From positions 1 through 33,014 of the forward strand of contig CAZCXP010000008.1 of NCBI GenBank assembly GCA_964502665.1: a DNA stretch of 33,014 nt. The letters run 5' to 3'. The notes below the pieces were generated by a model. It saw only the letters and a program-made list of their open reading frames with translations, was not told the DNA's origin and searched no databases. The stretch is from SOKG01 sp964502665. GTDB taxonomy: Bacteria; Chloroflexota; Dehalococcoidia; SZUA-161. This document shows, in pieces, positions 1 through 7,175 of the stretch (its first letter is position 1; every line of letters begins with the position of its first letter). A program made the position numbers and the translations under genes.

Positions 1-11
1 AGTTGTCGGGA

Positions 12-1169
12 ATGCGAGAGGCGGTAGTAGTAGACGCGGTGCGTACCCCCATAGCAAGGGCGCATCGAGACAAGGGTTGGTTCAAGGACATTCGTTCCGA
101 CGAACTCGGCGTTATCGTTATTCGGGAGTTACTCAGGCGAACAAAGGTAGACCCAGGGCAGATAGAGGATGTAATTCTGGGCTGCGCCAACCAGACGGGT
201 GAGCAGGCAATGAACGTGGCCCGGTACATTGGCATCATGGCTGGCCTGCCTCTTGAGATTGCTGCTCAGACCATCAACCGCCAATGTGCTTCCAGTATGA
301 CTGCGGTTCACAGCGCTGCCCAGGCGATAATGACCGGCTGCGGCGGCATCTTCATCGCCGGCGGCATTGAGAGCATGACCCATCTGCCAGAGGGAGCAGG
401 AGCTGACTTGAATCCGAAGCGGTTCCAGTTTGTCGATCACAGCTCGTCCTCCATGGGTTTGACCGCCGAGAACCTGGCCGAGATGTATAATATCTCCAGG
501 CAGGAGCAGGAGGAGTTCGCCTCAAGAAGCCATCGGAAGGCGATAGCTGCTCAAGAAGAGGGGAGATTCAAGGACGAGATGGTCCCGGTAGAAATACCTT
601 CGGACGATGGTGGCAAGAAGCTGATAGATAGCGACCAGAACCCAAGGTCCTACACCTCTCCTGAGCTGATGGCTGCACTGGAACCCATTTCCCGGCAGGG
701 GGGGACGATCACCGCGGCAACAGCCTCGCCGGCAAGCGATGGGGCAGCGGCTATAATGCTCGCCTCACGGGAGAAGTCTGAGGAATTAGGTCTCGTGCCC
801 AAGGCAAAGGTGGTCTCCATGGCCGTAGCCGGGGTCGACCCCAAGTTGATGGGACTGGGCATAGTCCCGGCAACAAGGAAAGCCCTGGAGAGGGCAGGAT
901 TGACTATAGCTGATATCGACCTGGCAGAAGTAAACGAAGCCTTTGCTGTAGTAGCTTTGGTTGCCATCAGGGAACTGGGAATTGACGAGGAAAAGGTGAA
1001 TCCCAACGGCGGGGCAGTCGCCCTGGGGCACCCCATGGGATGCACTGGAGCCAGGCTGGTGACCACCCTGGTTCATGAGATGACGCGTCGTCAGGCAAAA
1101 TACGGGCTGGCGGCCATGTGCGTGGGGATGGGGCAGGGGGCGGCAACGATTCTGGAGATAGCAAGTTAG
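12..1169 (+). CDS. Thiolase (acetyl-CoA C-acyltransferase, FadA/AtoB type)
   Basis: Degradative or biosynthetic thiolase that makes or cleaves 3-ketoacyl-CoA in the cytoplasm. Counting from the TTG at position 3, the nucleophile is Cys95 in INRQCASSM, NEAF is at 311-314, GHPMG starts at 342 (His343), and the second catalytic cysteine is Cys373 in CVGMGQGAA. These are the three standard thiolase active-site motifs, and about 385 aa is the usual length. The ATG at 12 is preferred to the TTG at 3 because MREAVVVDAVRTPI is the normal family N-terminus. The ribosome binding site lies at or beyond the window edge, so the start is not proven. It is on the opposite strand from the main cluster and is followed by a tRNA, so it belongs to a different transcription unit. 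It is the only thiolase here that keeps its nucleophile. Exact chain-length specificity cannot be read. Confidence 0.93.
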   Translation: MREAVVVDAVRTPIARAHRDKGWFKDIRSDELGVIVIRELLRRTKVDPGQIEDVILGCANQTGEQAMNVARYIGIMAGLPLEIAAQTINRQCASSMTAVHSAAQAIMTGCGGIFIAGGIESMTHLPEGAGADLNPKRFQFVDHSSSSMGLTAENLAEMYNISRQEQEEFASRSHRKAIAAQEEGRFKDEMVPVEIPSDDGGKKLIDSDQNPRSYTSPELMAALEPISRQGGTITAATASPASDGAAAIMLASREKSEELGLVPKAKVVSMAVAGVDPKLMGLGIVPATRKALERAGLTIADIDLAEVNEAFAVVALVAIRELGIDEEKVNPNGGAVALGHPMGCTGARLVTTLVHEMTRRQAKYGLAAMCVGMGQGAATILEIAS

Positions 1170-1191
1170 AGATCAGTCAAACTGAATCAGT

Positions 1192-1266
1192 GGGCTCGTA
1201 GCTCAGCGGCAGAGCGATCGGCTCATAACCGATTGGTCGCAGGTTCGAATCCTGCCGGGCCCACCA
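1192..1266 (+). tRNA. tRNA with CAU anticodon (probably elongator tRNA-Met)
   Basis: A complete cloverleaf can be folded. The acceptor stem is GGGCTCG with CGGGCCC at 1256-1262, with one G-U pair. The D stem GCTC/GAGC is at 1201-1215. The anticodon stem ATCGG/CCGAT surrounds loop CTCATAA, with anticodon CAT at 1224-1226. The T arm is GCAGG-TTCGAAT-CCTGC at 1239-1255. The discriminator base is A1263 and CCA is encoded at 1264-1266. The paired 1-72 position and the lack of three consecutive G-C pairs in the anticodon stem argue against initiator tRNA. Elongator Met is preferred over the lysidine-modified tRNA-Ile2, which has the same anticodon; sequence alone does not fully separate them. A short hairpin (CTCAGC/GCTGAG, 1277-1293) follows without a T-run. 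Confidence 0.95.
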
Positions 1267-1355
1267 TTGTTTTGTGCTCAGCCTTGTGCTGAGTGACCAG
1301 GCAACCCACGGGTGTAATTGCAAAAGTACCATTGATGTGGTATAGTTCGGCAACC

Positions 1356-1396
1356 CCTGAGTTTTTCGTCTCGGCGGCTCAGCCCACGAACTCAGG
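1356..1396 (+). promoter_or_regulatory. Inverted repeat in the leader of the 92-aa gene
   Basis: CCTGAGTT at 1356-1363 is perfectly complementary to AACTCAGG at 1389-1396, with a 25-nt GC-rich loop. It ends 4 nt before the AGGAGG ribosome binding site at 1401-1406. It could be a leader hairpin affecting translation, or an operator. No other evidence supports a function. Confidence 0.25.
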
Positions 1397-1412
1397 AGCA
1401 AGGAGGTGCAGC

Positions 1413-1691
1413 GTGCCCGTGTCGAAGGAGGACTACGAAGCTGGTCTTGATCCAAAGGCGAGAGAGGTTCTAGAGTTTCTAAGAGCCAATCCAGCAGATA
1501 AAGGTTACACGGTCATGGAGCTATATGCAAACACATATAGTGATGAGGAGAAGAGTGCCCACCTCCGCGACTCAGGTGGTCTTGGGCAGGTATTTAGAGA
1601 GATCCAGCGATGGCTTGACGAGTTCCGCGAGCACGGGTATGTCAAGTCTAAAATCGTCAGCGCCACCCTCTTCTACAGCGCCAGCGAGTGA
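1413..1691 (+). CDS. Small protein of unknown function, 92 aa
   Basis: I do not recognise this family. The GTG start at 1413 is chosen because AGGAGG at 1401-1406 sits 6 nt upstream; the open frame extends back to 1293, but that part (basic and Pro-rich, reading through a hairpin) looks non-coding. The product is acidic and soluble, with no signal peptide or membrane segment. The middle (REVLEFLRANP, then YTVMELYANTY, then LGQVFREIQRWLDEFREHG) reads as successive amphipathic helices followed by a short beta-like tail (YVKSKIVSATLFYS). This is compatible with a small winged-helix-like fold, but that is only an impression from helix pattern. It lies alone between a tRNA and the convergent - strand cluster, so the context gives no function. 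Confidence 0.6.
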   Translation: MPVSKEDYEAGLDPKAREVLEFLRANPADKGYTVMELYANTYSDEEKSAHLRDSGGLGQVFREIQRWLDEFREHGYVKSKIVSATLFYSASE

Positions 1692-1812
1692 AGGGGGTTG
1701 TGAGGGGTTTGAGTTCTGGGCGGCTGTAGGAGGCATACACCACCGATGACAAGCACCAGCAAGACAGATATAACTAGCACAATCCCCTATTTTCTGATTC
1801 TACCTCCTGGCG

Positions 1813-2619
1813 TTAGATGAGGATGAAGTTTTCCGCGATGTGGCGTAGTGCCGCAACGGCGGGTGACTCGGCGGGGAGCTTGGTTATAGGTTTGCCAACC
1901 AAATCGTGGTAGGCTATGTTCTCATCCTGCGGGATGTAACCAAAAACCTCCAGGCCCATCTCCCGGGCGAGTTGTTCCAGTACTTCCTGGTTGCCTTGCA
2001 CCTTATTGATGACCAAACCCATCTTCTCACATTGTATGACCCTCTCACTTTGTACCATCCTCTTTATCAGACCTGCGGTTTGTATTCCTCTGGATGTGGC
2101 GTCGCTGACAATAATCAGGGTATCCACACGGCGCATGACTTGCCGGTTTATTTGTTCCAGGCCAGCCTCGCCATCAATGAGGNNNNNNNNNNCAATGAGG
2201 ATAGTATCAAAGCTCTTGGAGAGTGTTTCTATCGTCCCCCGCAGAAGGTCGTTGACCGGGCAATAGCAGCCCAGTGTTTCGGTGCGTCCCATGGCCAGCA
2301 GGGCGAAGTCATCCATCTCATTGAGGGCCTCCAAAGCCATATAGTCAAGCATGTCAACTAGCTGAATCCTCTCTTCCTTTCTGCCCCTTCTGGCGGTCTT
2401 GATTATCTCCTCGCGAACCTGGCCCATGGTCCGTCTGACGTTTACGCCAAGGGCGCTGGGCAGGCCCATAGCCGGATCAGCGTCAATCAGCAGCAGCTTG
2501 CCAGCCTTGCCGCCCTCAAGAAGAACCCTGGTCATCATAGCTGTGAACGTGGTCTTACCCACGCCCCCCTTGCCACATACAGCGAGCAGCCTCTTGCCGG
2601 GGGTAGCAGATTCAGGCAT
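1813..2619 (-). CDS. CooC/AcsF-type nickel-insertion ATPase (contains assembly gap)
   Basis: Deviant Walker A P-loop ATPase of the MinD/CooC family. GKGGVGKT lies at residues 16-23, with signature Lys17 and Lys22. LIDADPAMGLPSALG (44-58) is the switch I region. GCYCPVN supplies a CxC pair (Cys118, Cys120), which in CooC-type proteins binds nickel or other metals at the dimer interface. The Walker B-like strand DTILIDGEAG is interrupted by ten N; closing the gap restores it and gives about 262 aa, normal for CooC (250-265). CooC and AcsF are known to mature carbon monoxide dehydrogenase and acetyl-CoA synthase using ATP. No CODH gene is visible; the only plausible client here is the ACS-like protein encoded 29 nt upstream. 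It is the last gene of the - strand run. A more general MinD-like role is possible but less likely given CxC. Confidence 0.85.
   Translation of the reverse strand: MPESATPGKRLLAVCGKGGVGKTTFTAMMTRVLLEGGKAGKLLLIDADPAMGLPSALGVNVRRTMGQVREEIIKTARRGRKEERIQLVDMLDYMALEALNEMDDFALLAMGRTETLGCYCPVNDLLRGTIETLSKSFDTILIXXXXLIDGEAGLEQINRQVMRRVDTLIIVSDATSRGIQTAGLIKRMVQSERVIQCEKMGLVINKVQGNQEVLEQLAREMGLEVFGYIPQDENIAYHDLVGKPITKLPAESPAVAALRHIAENFILI
2183..2192. other. Assembly gap (10 N), probably an artefact
   Basis: Ten N are flanked on both sides by the same 8 bases, CAATGAGG (2175-2182 and 2193-2200). Removing the N run plus one copy (18 nt, in frame) joins the coding sequence into an intact CooC Walker B region. 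The gap therefore probably marks an unmerged contig overlap rather than missing sequence. Confidence 0.9.
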
Positions 2620-2648
2620 CAGTAGCTCCAGTCGGCATATCTTTGTTG

Positions 2649-3458
2649 CTAGTTATCGACCCCTTCGGCCTTTCTGGTCTTCTTCTTACGAACGGTGATC
2701 ACTTCCCTGATTTGGTCACATACAGCCTTATCGGCGCAAGAGTTGCAGTCCCAGCCCAGGGTGCACTCGAGAACGTCATAGCCTCTAGCCAGCCATGTTT
2801 CCCTCACAATATCCCTGTCTATCTTCCGAACCTGCTGGGCGATCTCATCCAGACGTTGCACGTCTTCTTTGCTCGAGGTGACAAAGAGGACTTCCATAGC
2901 CTGCACCTTGGGCACCTCCGATTTGAAGATGGCCATCAGCGCTTTGCCCAGGATGTAGAAGTCGAAACCTTTACCCGCAGCGTCCTTGCCCACCCTGCCC
3001 CACATGCGCTCAGGTGTGCTCTTGATCATATACCCTTCCACCTGGTCGGAGATGTATTGGCTCTGTTCGAGCGCCGAATGCTCTTGCTCGCCGAGCTCTT
3101 TTCCTGCCACCATCAAGACCTGGCCGAACGGCAGGCTGGCTCCGGGCGTCTCCTGAATATCTGGGCCGATAAGGGTAATTTTGCCGTCTCTGATCAGTGA
3201 CGGGTTATCTGTCCACAGGAGAAAGGCGCAGGAACCCGCGTCAGGGCTCCCAAGCTCGACGAAGGTATCTCCGCGGAGTATTATACCTGAGCTGGCCCGG
3301 GGCCCCACCCGAACGGGCAGTCCTTGCAGCAGTTCGCTGACCGCCGCCGGGCTATCGAACTCTCTGAATTGCCCGCCCCTTTCCCGTATTTCCTCCACGT
3401 ATTCGGCCACCTTTTTCACATATGCATCAAAGACCGACACAATCCGCTTCCTTCCCAA
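2649..3458 (-). CDS. Acetyl-CoA synthase beta-subunit (AcsB/CdhC)-like short protein
   Basis: About 269 aa, resembling an internal part of the CODH/ACS acetyl-CoA synthase subunit. Residues 97-112 (IGPDIQETPGASLPFG) match the conserved GPDI-E-PG-SLPLG block of AcsB/CdhC, followed by the expected helical stretch and the KVQAMEVLFVTSSKEDV region. Near the C-terminus Cys232, Cys238, Cys241 and Cys247 cluster where AcsB begins its A-cluster cysteines, but the protein stops soon after with a Lys-rich tail and lacks the Cys-Gly-Cys distal-nickel motif. It is far shorter than ACS (about 470-730 aa), so classical acetyl-CoA synthesis is unlikely. The first possible start is TTG at 3458; GTG at 3440, preceded by AAGGA, is an attractive alternative. 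It sits directly upstream of a CooC-type ATPase and downstream of the activase, from which it is separated by a repeat. Function unknown; a metal-cluster or CoA-binding role is inferred. Confidence 0.6.
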   Translation of the reverse strand: MGRKRIVSVFDAYVKKVAEYVEEIRERGGQFREFDSPAAVSELLQGLPVRVGPRASSGIILRGDTFVELGSPDAGSCAFLLWTDNPSLIRDGKITLIGPDIQETPGASLPFGQVLMVAGKELGEQEHSALEQSQYISDQVEGYMIKSTPERMWGRVGKDAAGKGFDFYILGKALMAIFKSEVPKVQAMEVLFVTSSKEDVQRLDEIAQQVRKIDRDIVRETWLARGYDVLECTLGWDCNSCADKAVCDQIREVITVRKKKTRKAEGVDN

Positions 3459-3496
3459 AAGCTCGGGGTTATCCAGGTTGTTTGGTGATCTTGTCT

Positions 3497-3637
3497 GTCA
3501 TTCTGAGCGGAAGACCCGACTAGAGCGAAGGAGCAAGTCCGTGTCGTTGCGAGCGAAGCGAAGCAATCTCAATCCCATAGCTGTTTTGGAGATTGCTTCG
3601 TCGCCCCTTCGGCTGGCTCAGGGCTCCTCGCAATGAC
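3497..3637. repeat. REP/MITE-like palindromic repeat element
   Basis: A nested palindrome. The inner arms CGAAGCAATCTC (3559-3570) and GAGATTGCTTCG (3589-3600) pair perfectly over 12 bp with an 18-nt loop. The outer arms GTCGTTGCGAG (3543-3553) and CTCGCAATGAC (3627-3637) pair at 10 of 11 positions. A related motif GTCATTCTGAGCG lies at 3497-3509. The GTCATTGCGAG...CGAAGCAATCTC pattern is typical of dispersed intergenic repeats in many bacterial genomes. It lies between the activase and ACS-like genes, in the largest intergenic gap of the window (about 276 nt). It may separate or attenuate transcription of the last two genes. No transposase or target duplication is seen. Confidence 0.8.
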
Positions 3638-3734
3638 GCCCAAGGCCCCTTACCATCGCTGAGGGCGACAGAAGAGTACAGGCTCTCAGTTCAATCAGGC
3701 CTCGGGGCCTAGCCCGTCCCGCGAGCGAATCGAC

Positions 3735-4523
3735 TCAGGGTTGTGCGTTTACTCTCTCCTCAGCTATGAGCGCCGCGCCTACTGCCCCTGCGATTTGGGG
3801 ATCCTGGGGCAGCTTGCTTACGCTCACCCCTAGTTTCTCCTCCAGTGCTTTGGCCAGGCCCCCGTTTTTGGCACATCCGCCCGTCAGAGCCACGTCCTCC
3901 ACAAGGCCTACCTTCCTCACCATGGAATTCAACCTACCCGCTATTGAGTTGTGGAGGCCGGCAGCAATATCGACCAAGTCCACGCCCTCGTTGACCAGGG
4001 TTATGACTTCCGATTCGGCAAACACGCTGCACTGGCTTGTAATCGTGGCAGGATGATTTGCCTGAAGGGACAGCGATGAGAGCCCTTCAAGACCACAGTC
4101 GAGCGCCCTGGCCATAGCCTCGAAAAACCTTCCCGTCCCCGCAGCACATCTGTCGTTCATAACAAACTCGAGAACCTTGCCCTTATCGTCCAAGGACATG
4201 ACCTTGCAGTCCTGTCCGCCGATGTCGACCACCGTCCTCACCGTGGGCGACATCCAGTGAGCACCATGGGCATGACAGGTTATCTCCGAAATATTCTCGT
4301 TGGCGAAAGGCACCTTGAGCCGACCATAGCCCGTGCCCACAATGTAATCAAGGTCCTCGATCGACGACAGGCTCGCCTTCTCTATGGCCTCATCCATGAC
4401 CAACCGCGCCGTCACCTCAGGCTTGGTAGTAGATGGTATTATGACGTAGGAGACGATTTCTCCGTCTTTCATTACGACTGCCTTGCCGGTGGCAGAACCT
4501 ACGTCACAGCCTCCGACAATCAC
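3735..4523 (-). CDS. 2-hydroxyacyl-CoA dehydratase / benzoyl-CoA reductase activase (HgdC/BcrD/BadG family)
   Basis: ASKHA-fold, ATP-driven electron-transfer activator that passes an electron from a [4Fe-4S] cluster at the homodimer interface to the dehydratase or reductase subunits. GTG at 4523 is chosen: GAGGAAGG lies about 7 nt upstream, and it yields 262 aa beginning just before the phosphate-1 motif DVGSATGK (7-14), as in HgdC (260 aa). With this start the two cluster cysteines fall at Cys126 (NDRCAAGTGRF) and Cys165 (SQCSVFAESE), matching the family spacing. VVDIGGQDCK and LTGGCAKNGGL are the phosphate-2 and adenosine regions. An upstream in-frame GTG at 4562 would add 13 residues. It follows the two catalytic subunit genes. 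Only one activase gene is present, unlike class I benzoyl-CoA reductases, which use two related subunits. Confidence 0.93.
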   Translation of the reverse strand: MIVGGCDVGSATGKAVVMKDGEIVSYVIIPSTTKPEVTARLVMDEAIEKASLSSIEDLDYIVGTGYGRLKVPFANENISEITCHAHGAHWMSPTVRTVVDIGGQDCKVMSLDDKGKVLEFVMNDRCAAGTGRFFEAMARALDCGLEGLSSLSLQANHPATITSQCSVFAESEVITLVNEGVDLVDIAAGLHNSIAGRLNSMVRKVGLVEDVALTGGCAKNGGLAKALEEKLGVSVSKLPQDPQIAGAVGAALIAEERVNAQP

Positions 4524-4579
4524 GTTAGCGCCTTCCTCTGTTTTGTCACTGCGCCTACTCACAACGCCGATGCCCGCCT

Positions 4580-5884
4580 CTAGCCGAGCCCCATGGCTCT
4601 GAAGAACTGGGAAAGCTTGTCCTTGACCTGGTCGGGCGTCGAGTATCTCTTGTCGAACAGGTCAAGCCCCAGATGCACGAACGGCACATTGAGGTCTCGG
4701 CAGGTCTCCCTCATGATGCCAACGCTTGCAGACCCGTCCTTGTGTCCCATGTGGCCGGGCCAGATGACGACGTCTATCTTGTAGTCTTTGACTACTCGAG
4801 CGATGTCGCCGGCAAAGTTGTCGGCCACGCCTCGTGCCTGTCGTACCATCGGCGAGTCGAAAAGGTTCCTCTTAGCCAGGTCCTTCCACATCTGCTCTTC
4901 GTTGGAGGTATCGATCATGGTATAGGGATAGTTGCCGAACATGTCCATGACCAAGACCGCCCCCCACTCCTCCTCCAGCCACGGCAGGAACTCGAAGACC
5001 CAGCCATAGGGCAGAAGGTCAAACCAGAACAGCCTTATCTTCTCCTCAGGCACAGGGCCCACCCCATTCTTCACGTTTTGCTCGGCCATCTCAACCAGCT
5101 TCTTGAACCAATCGACGCCCCGCGCCGTGCCTGCCTCGTAGACCCAGGCTTGGGAGAAGCACTGCGGAGCTCCAATGCCCCAGCCGTGAGGACTGGGCAC
5201 GTTGCGTCGCAACTGGTTGTACTCGTCCCACAGCGCAAACATCTGATTGGAGTATTTCAGGGACTCCTTCAGCCTGTCAATGTCCAGCTTCCTGCCGGTA
5301 TGCTTCTCAATGAACTTCACCATCTTCCGCAGCTCGGCGCCGAAGTAGCTCAGGCTCCGCTCGTCCATGTAGTACGGCGGGTCGCAGCCGAACATCGGGA
5401 TATTGCGCCAGCGTTCATTACGCACGATTACTTCGTGAAGCAATGGGGCGCCGTCGCAGGGGAAGAGCAAGTTGAGGGCGCAGGTGGGCAGGGGCGACAG
5501 GTTGGCCTCGACGTAGTATATTGACAGCCTGATGGCAGTGCAAAGGTCGCTTCCCAGGCCCATCTCCTCGGCAGCGTCAACATCATCGAGGATATATGGC
5601 ACCGAGGATGCCAGGAACGGAGTCTGCATGACCATATAGTAGGGCAGGTCCATTGCCGTGTATATCTCAGGTGCCAGACAGTAGTAGCTGGCTAGGAACG
5701 GCTTGTTGTTTTCAACGGCATCGAGTATTCTGCCATACATGTTCAGGAGGGAGTCAAGCGTCTTCGTCTGAAGCTGCATTTCCGGGATCTCGCTCATCGC
5801 CAGAGTCTGCTCGCGGAGAAACTCGAACCACTGCTGCTCCGATATGTAGCGTGCCAACTCGGGGTGCTTGTCTACCAGTGCCAC
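4580..5884 (-). CDS. 2-hydroxyacyl-CoA dehydratase / BcrB-type subunit
   Basis: 434-aa member of the HgdA/HgdB-BcrB/BcrC family (2-hydroxyglutaryl-CoA dehydratase D-component superfamily). These proteins form a heterodimer with one [4Fe-4S] cluster per subunit and perform radical alpha-hydroxyacyl-CoA dehydration or ATP-dependent reduction of aromatic acyl-CoA. Seen here are the N-terminal YYCLAPE (Cys69), DLCTAIRL (Cys114), PLPTCALN (Cys135) and a C-terminal PGHMGHKDGSAS segment followed by a VPFVHLGLDLFDKRY ending. The length is close to BcrB/BadE (about 430) rather than HgdB (about 380). The GTG start at 5884 is supported by GGGAGG, which overlaps the end of the preceding gene 3 nt away, indicating translational coupling. 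Sequence reading cannot separate a dehydratase from a reductase. Confidence 0.88.
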   Translation of the reverse strand: MALVDKHPELARYISEQQWFEFLREQTLAMSEIPEMQLQTKTLDSLLNMYGRILDAVENNKPFLASYYCLAPEIYTAMDLPYYMVMQTPFLASSVPYILDDVDAAEEMGLGSDLCTAIRLSIYYVEANLSPLPTCALNLLFPCDGAPLLHEVIVRNERWRNIPMFGCDPPYYMDERSLSYFGAELRKMVKFIEKHTGRKLDIDRLKESLKYSNQMFALWDEYNQLRRNVPSPHGWGIGAPQCFSQAWVYEAGTARGVDWFKKLVEMAEQNVKNGVGPVPEEKIRLFWFDLLPYGWVFEFLPWLEEEWGAVLVMDMFGNYPYTMIDTSNEEQMWKDLAKRNLFDSPMVRQARGVADNFAGDIARVVKDYKIDVVIWPGHMGHKDGSASVGIMRETCRDLNVPFVHLGLDLFDKRYSTPDQVKDKLSQFFRAMGLG

Positions 5885-5887
5885 TGC

Positions 5888-7033
5888 TTACCTCCCCATC
5901 GTTTCTAGGAACGCCTGGACGCGTGTTCTCAACTGGCCGATGCCGCTTGTGAGGTACTCCCTGTCCAGCTTCAAGAAGGGGATGTTGACTGCCTTGAGGT
6001 CCTGGCCCAGCATGTAGTGTTCCACCAGCCATGAGTCGCAGAACATCAGCCTCTCACCGATAACGCCGTCGCAGTTGAACTCGCGGCACATGTCGATCAC
6101 GTACTGCGCCCGGTTGTCGTGCTCGCCATACATTCGGGGACACGAGGGACGGTCTGCCAAGTAGTACTGGGCTAGGGCCGCAATGGGATCGCTTGCGTTT
6201 TCGTCAACCTCGACCCACATGAGCCTGCTGCCGAAGCAGGTCGAATCGGTGACGACGAGACCTCCCTGGTCCTCGATGACTTTTATATAGGCCGGGTCGT
6301 CGAGGATGCCGCCCACTATCAGCAGGCGCGCCCGGTGAGTCCCCGGACCCTCTGATCCGCTCAGTTCGTCCAGCAGTTCCCGCAGCATCTCGTTGTACTG
6401 CTCCTTGGGCATGGCGGTCCCGGCAACCATGACGGCCAGCGTCTCGGCCCCCGTAATCGGCGGTTTCTCCTGCTTCCTCAGCTCGTAGAGTTGCTTCTGC
6501 AGCCGCCGTGTTTCGTTGTGGAGCTTTATCGCTTTCCACAGGCCATCATCTGTGATCTCCACGCCGAAGTGCTTCTCGACCTTTTCCTTGAGCATGGCCA
6601 GTTCGTCGGTGTACCAACCCACCTGGTCTGGGCCCGTCTTTCGGGGAAGGCTCATGACCTCAAGGAAATCTACGGGTACGAAGCGTTTCCAGTTGTCGTA
6701 GATGCGGCGCACGTGGTCGCAGCTATTGACGCATATAACTCCATCAAGGAACTTGAATTCCCCGATAAGCGCCAGATTGAAGCAGTGGCGGGGGAAGCTG
6801 CAGTTGATGCTGCTGTAGAAGGCGTCCGACTCCTCAGTGCTGGTGCTGCCCGTCGCCCTCATCCGGAAGGGAACCATACCGGCAGCCGTGACCATCTCCT
6901 CCGGCACAGTGGAACAGAAGTATCCCACGACCTTGCCCCCTTTGTCCTTCCAGCTCTGCAGCACCGGGTTAACGAGCGTCTTGGCCGCTTCGCTAAACCG
7001 TTGAAATGCCACGGACTTTATCTTGGTCTCCAA
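5888..7033 (-). CDS. 2-hydroxyacyl-CoA dehydratase / BcrC-type subunit
   Basis: 381-aa partner subunit of the same superfamily. Likely cluster-ligand cysteines are Cys40 (YFCSTVPEE), Cys78 or Cys105 (INCSFPR, VNSCDHVRR) and Cys332 (LMFCDSWLVEHY). The ending LDREYLTSGIGQLRTRVQAFLE is characteristic of BcrC/HgdB-like proteins, and the length matches BcrC/BadD (about 380). It begins with TTG at 7033, preceded by GGGAGG 8 nt upstream; an ATG seen 5 nt earlier is in another frame and closes quickly. It is the first gene of the dehydratase block, preceded by a 166-nt gap with a promoter-like sequence. With its neighbour and the activase it forms a three-gene module. The substrate is unknown; the surrounding alicyclic-type beta-oxidation genes favour a cyclic or branched acyl-CoA. 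Confidence 0.9.
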   Translation of the reverse strand: METKIKSVAFQRFSEAAKTLVNPVLQSWKDKGGKVVGYFCSTVPEEMVTAAGMVPFRMRATGSTSTEESDAFYSSINCSFPRHCFNLALIGEFKFLDGVICVNSCDHVRRIYDNWKRFVPVDFLEVMSLPRKTGPDQVGWYTDELAMLKEKVEKHFGVEITDDGLWKAIKLHNETRRLQKQLYELRKQEKPPITGAETLAVMVAGTAMPKEQYNEMLRELLDELSGSEGPGTHRARLLIVGGILDDPAYIKVIEDQGGLVVTDSTCFGSRLMWVEVDENASDPIAALAQYYLADRPSCPRMYGEHDNRAQYVIDMCREFNCDGVIGERLMFCDSWLVEHYMLGQDLKAVNIPFLKLDREYLTSGIGQLRTRVQAFLETMGR

Positions 7034-7146
7034 TGCTCATACCTCCCTTCAGGAGATTCCGCTTGGGGTTCGCTATCCAGTTTTCCCGTTTCGGTGTCTA
7101 CCCTGAGACGTGTTTACGTGAAGCTGCAAATGGGTACTCTAGTTTT

Positions 7147-7175
7147 ATTATACTATATATTCGAGTAACCAATTA
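7147..7175 (-). promoter_or_regulatory. Candidate sigma-70 promoter for the dehydratase block
   Basis: On the - strand a perfect TATAAT box (7152 to 7147) lies in the most AT-rich stretch of the window, inside a 166-nt gap between an acyl-CoA dehydrogenase gene and the first dehydratase subunit. Upstream is a TTGGTT-like sequence, but the 14-nt spacer is short, so the -35 is weak. Transcription would begin near 7140, giving a leader of about 107 nt. Confidence 0.45.

Noticed and set aside
1277..1293. Rho-independent terminator after the tRNA
   Set aside because: A 6-bp hairpin exists, but there is no T-run after it on either strand.
1177..1455. 92-codon - strand open frame containing QDSNLRPIGYEPIALPLSYEP
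   Set aside because: It is the antisense translation of the tRNA gene, a well-known source of spurious proteins; no ribosome binding site of note.
1525..1749. 74-codon + strand frame overlapping the 92-aa gene
   Set aside because: No ribosome binding site, Ser-rich shadow composition; the alternative frame has AGGAGG at the right distance.
1746..1820. 24-codon + strand frame after GGAGG at 1728-1732
   Set aside because: Too short, start spacing too long, and it runs into the convergent CooC gene; no recognisable content.
1813..3458. Part of a CODH/ACS (Wood-Ljungdahl) operon
   Set aside because: No CooS/CdhA, corrinoid protein subunits, methyltransferase or ferredoxin gene is present, and the ACS-like protein lacks most of the A-cluster ligands.
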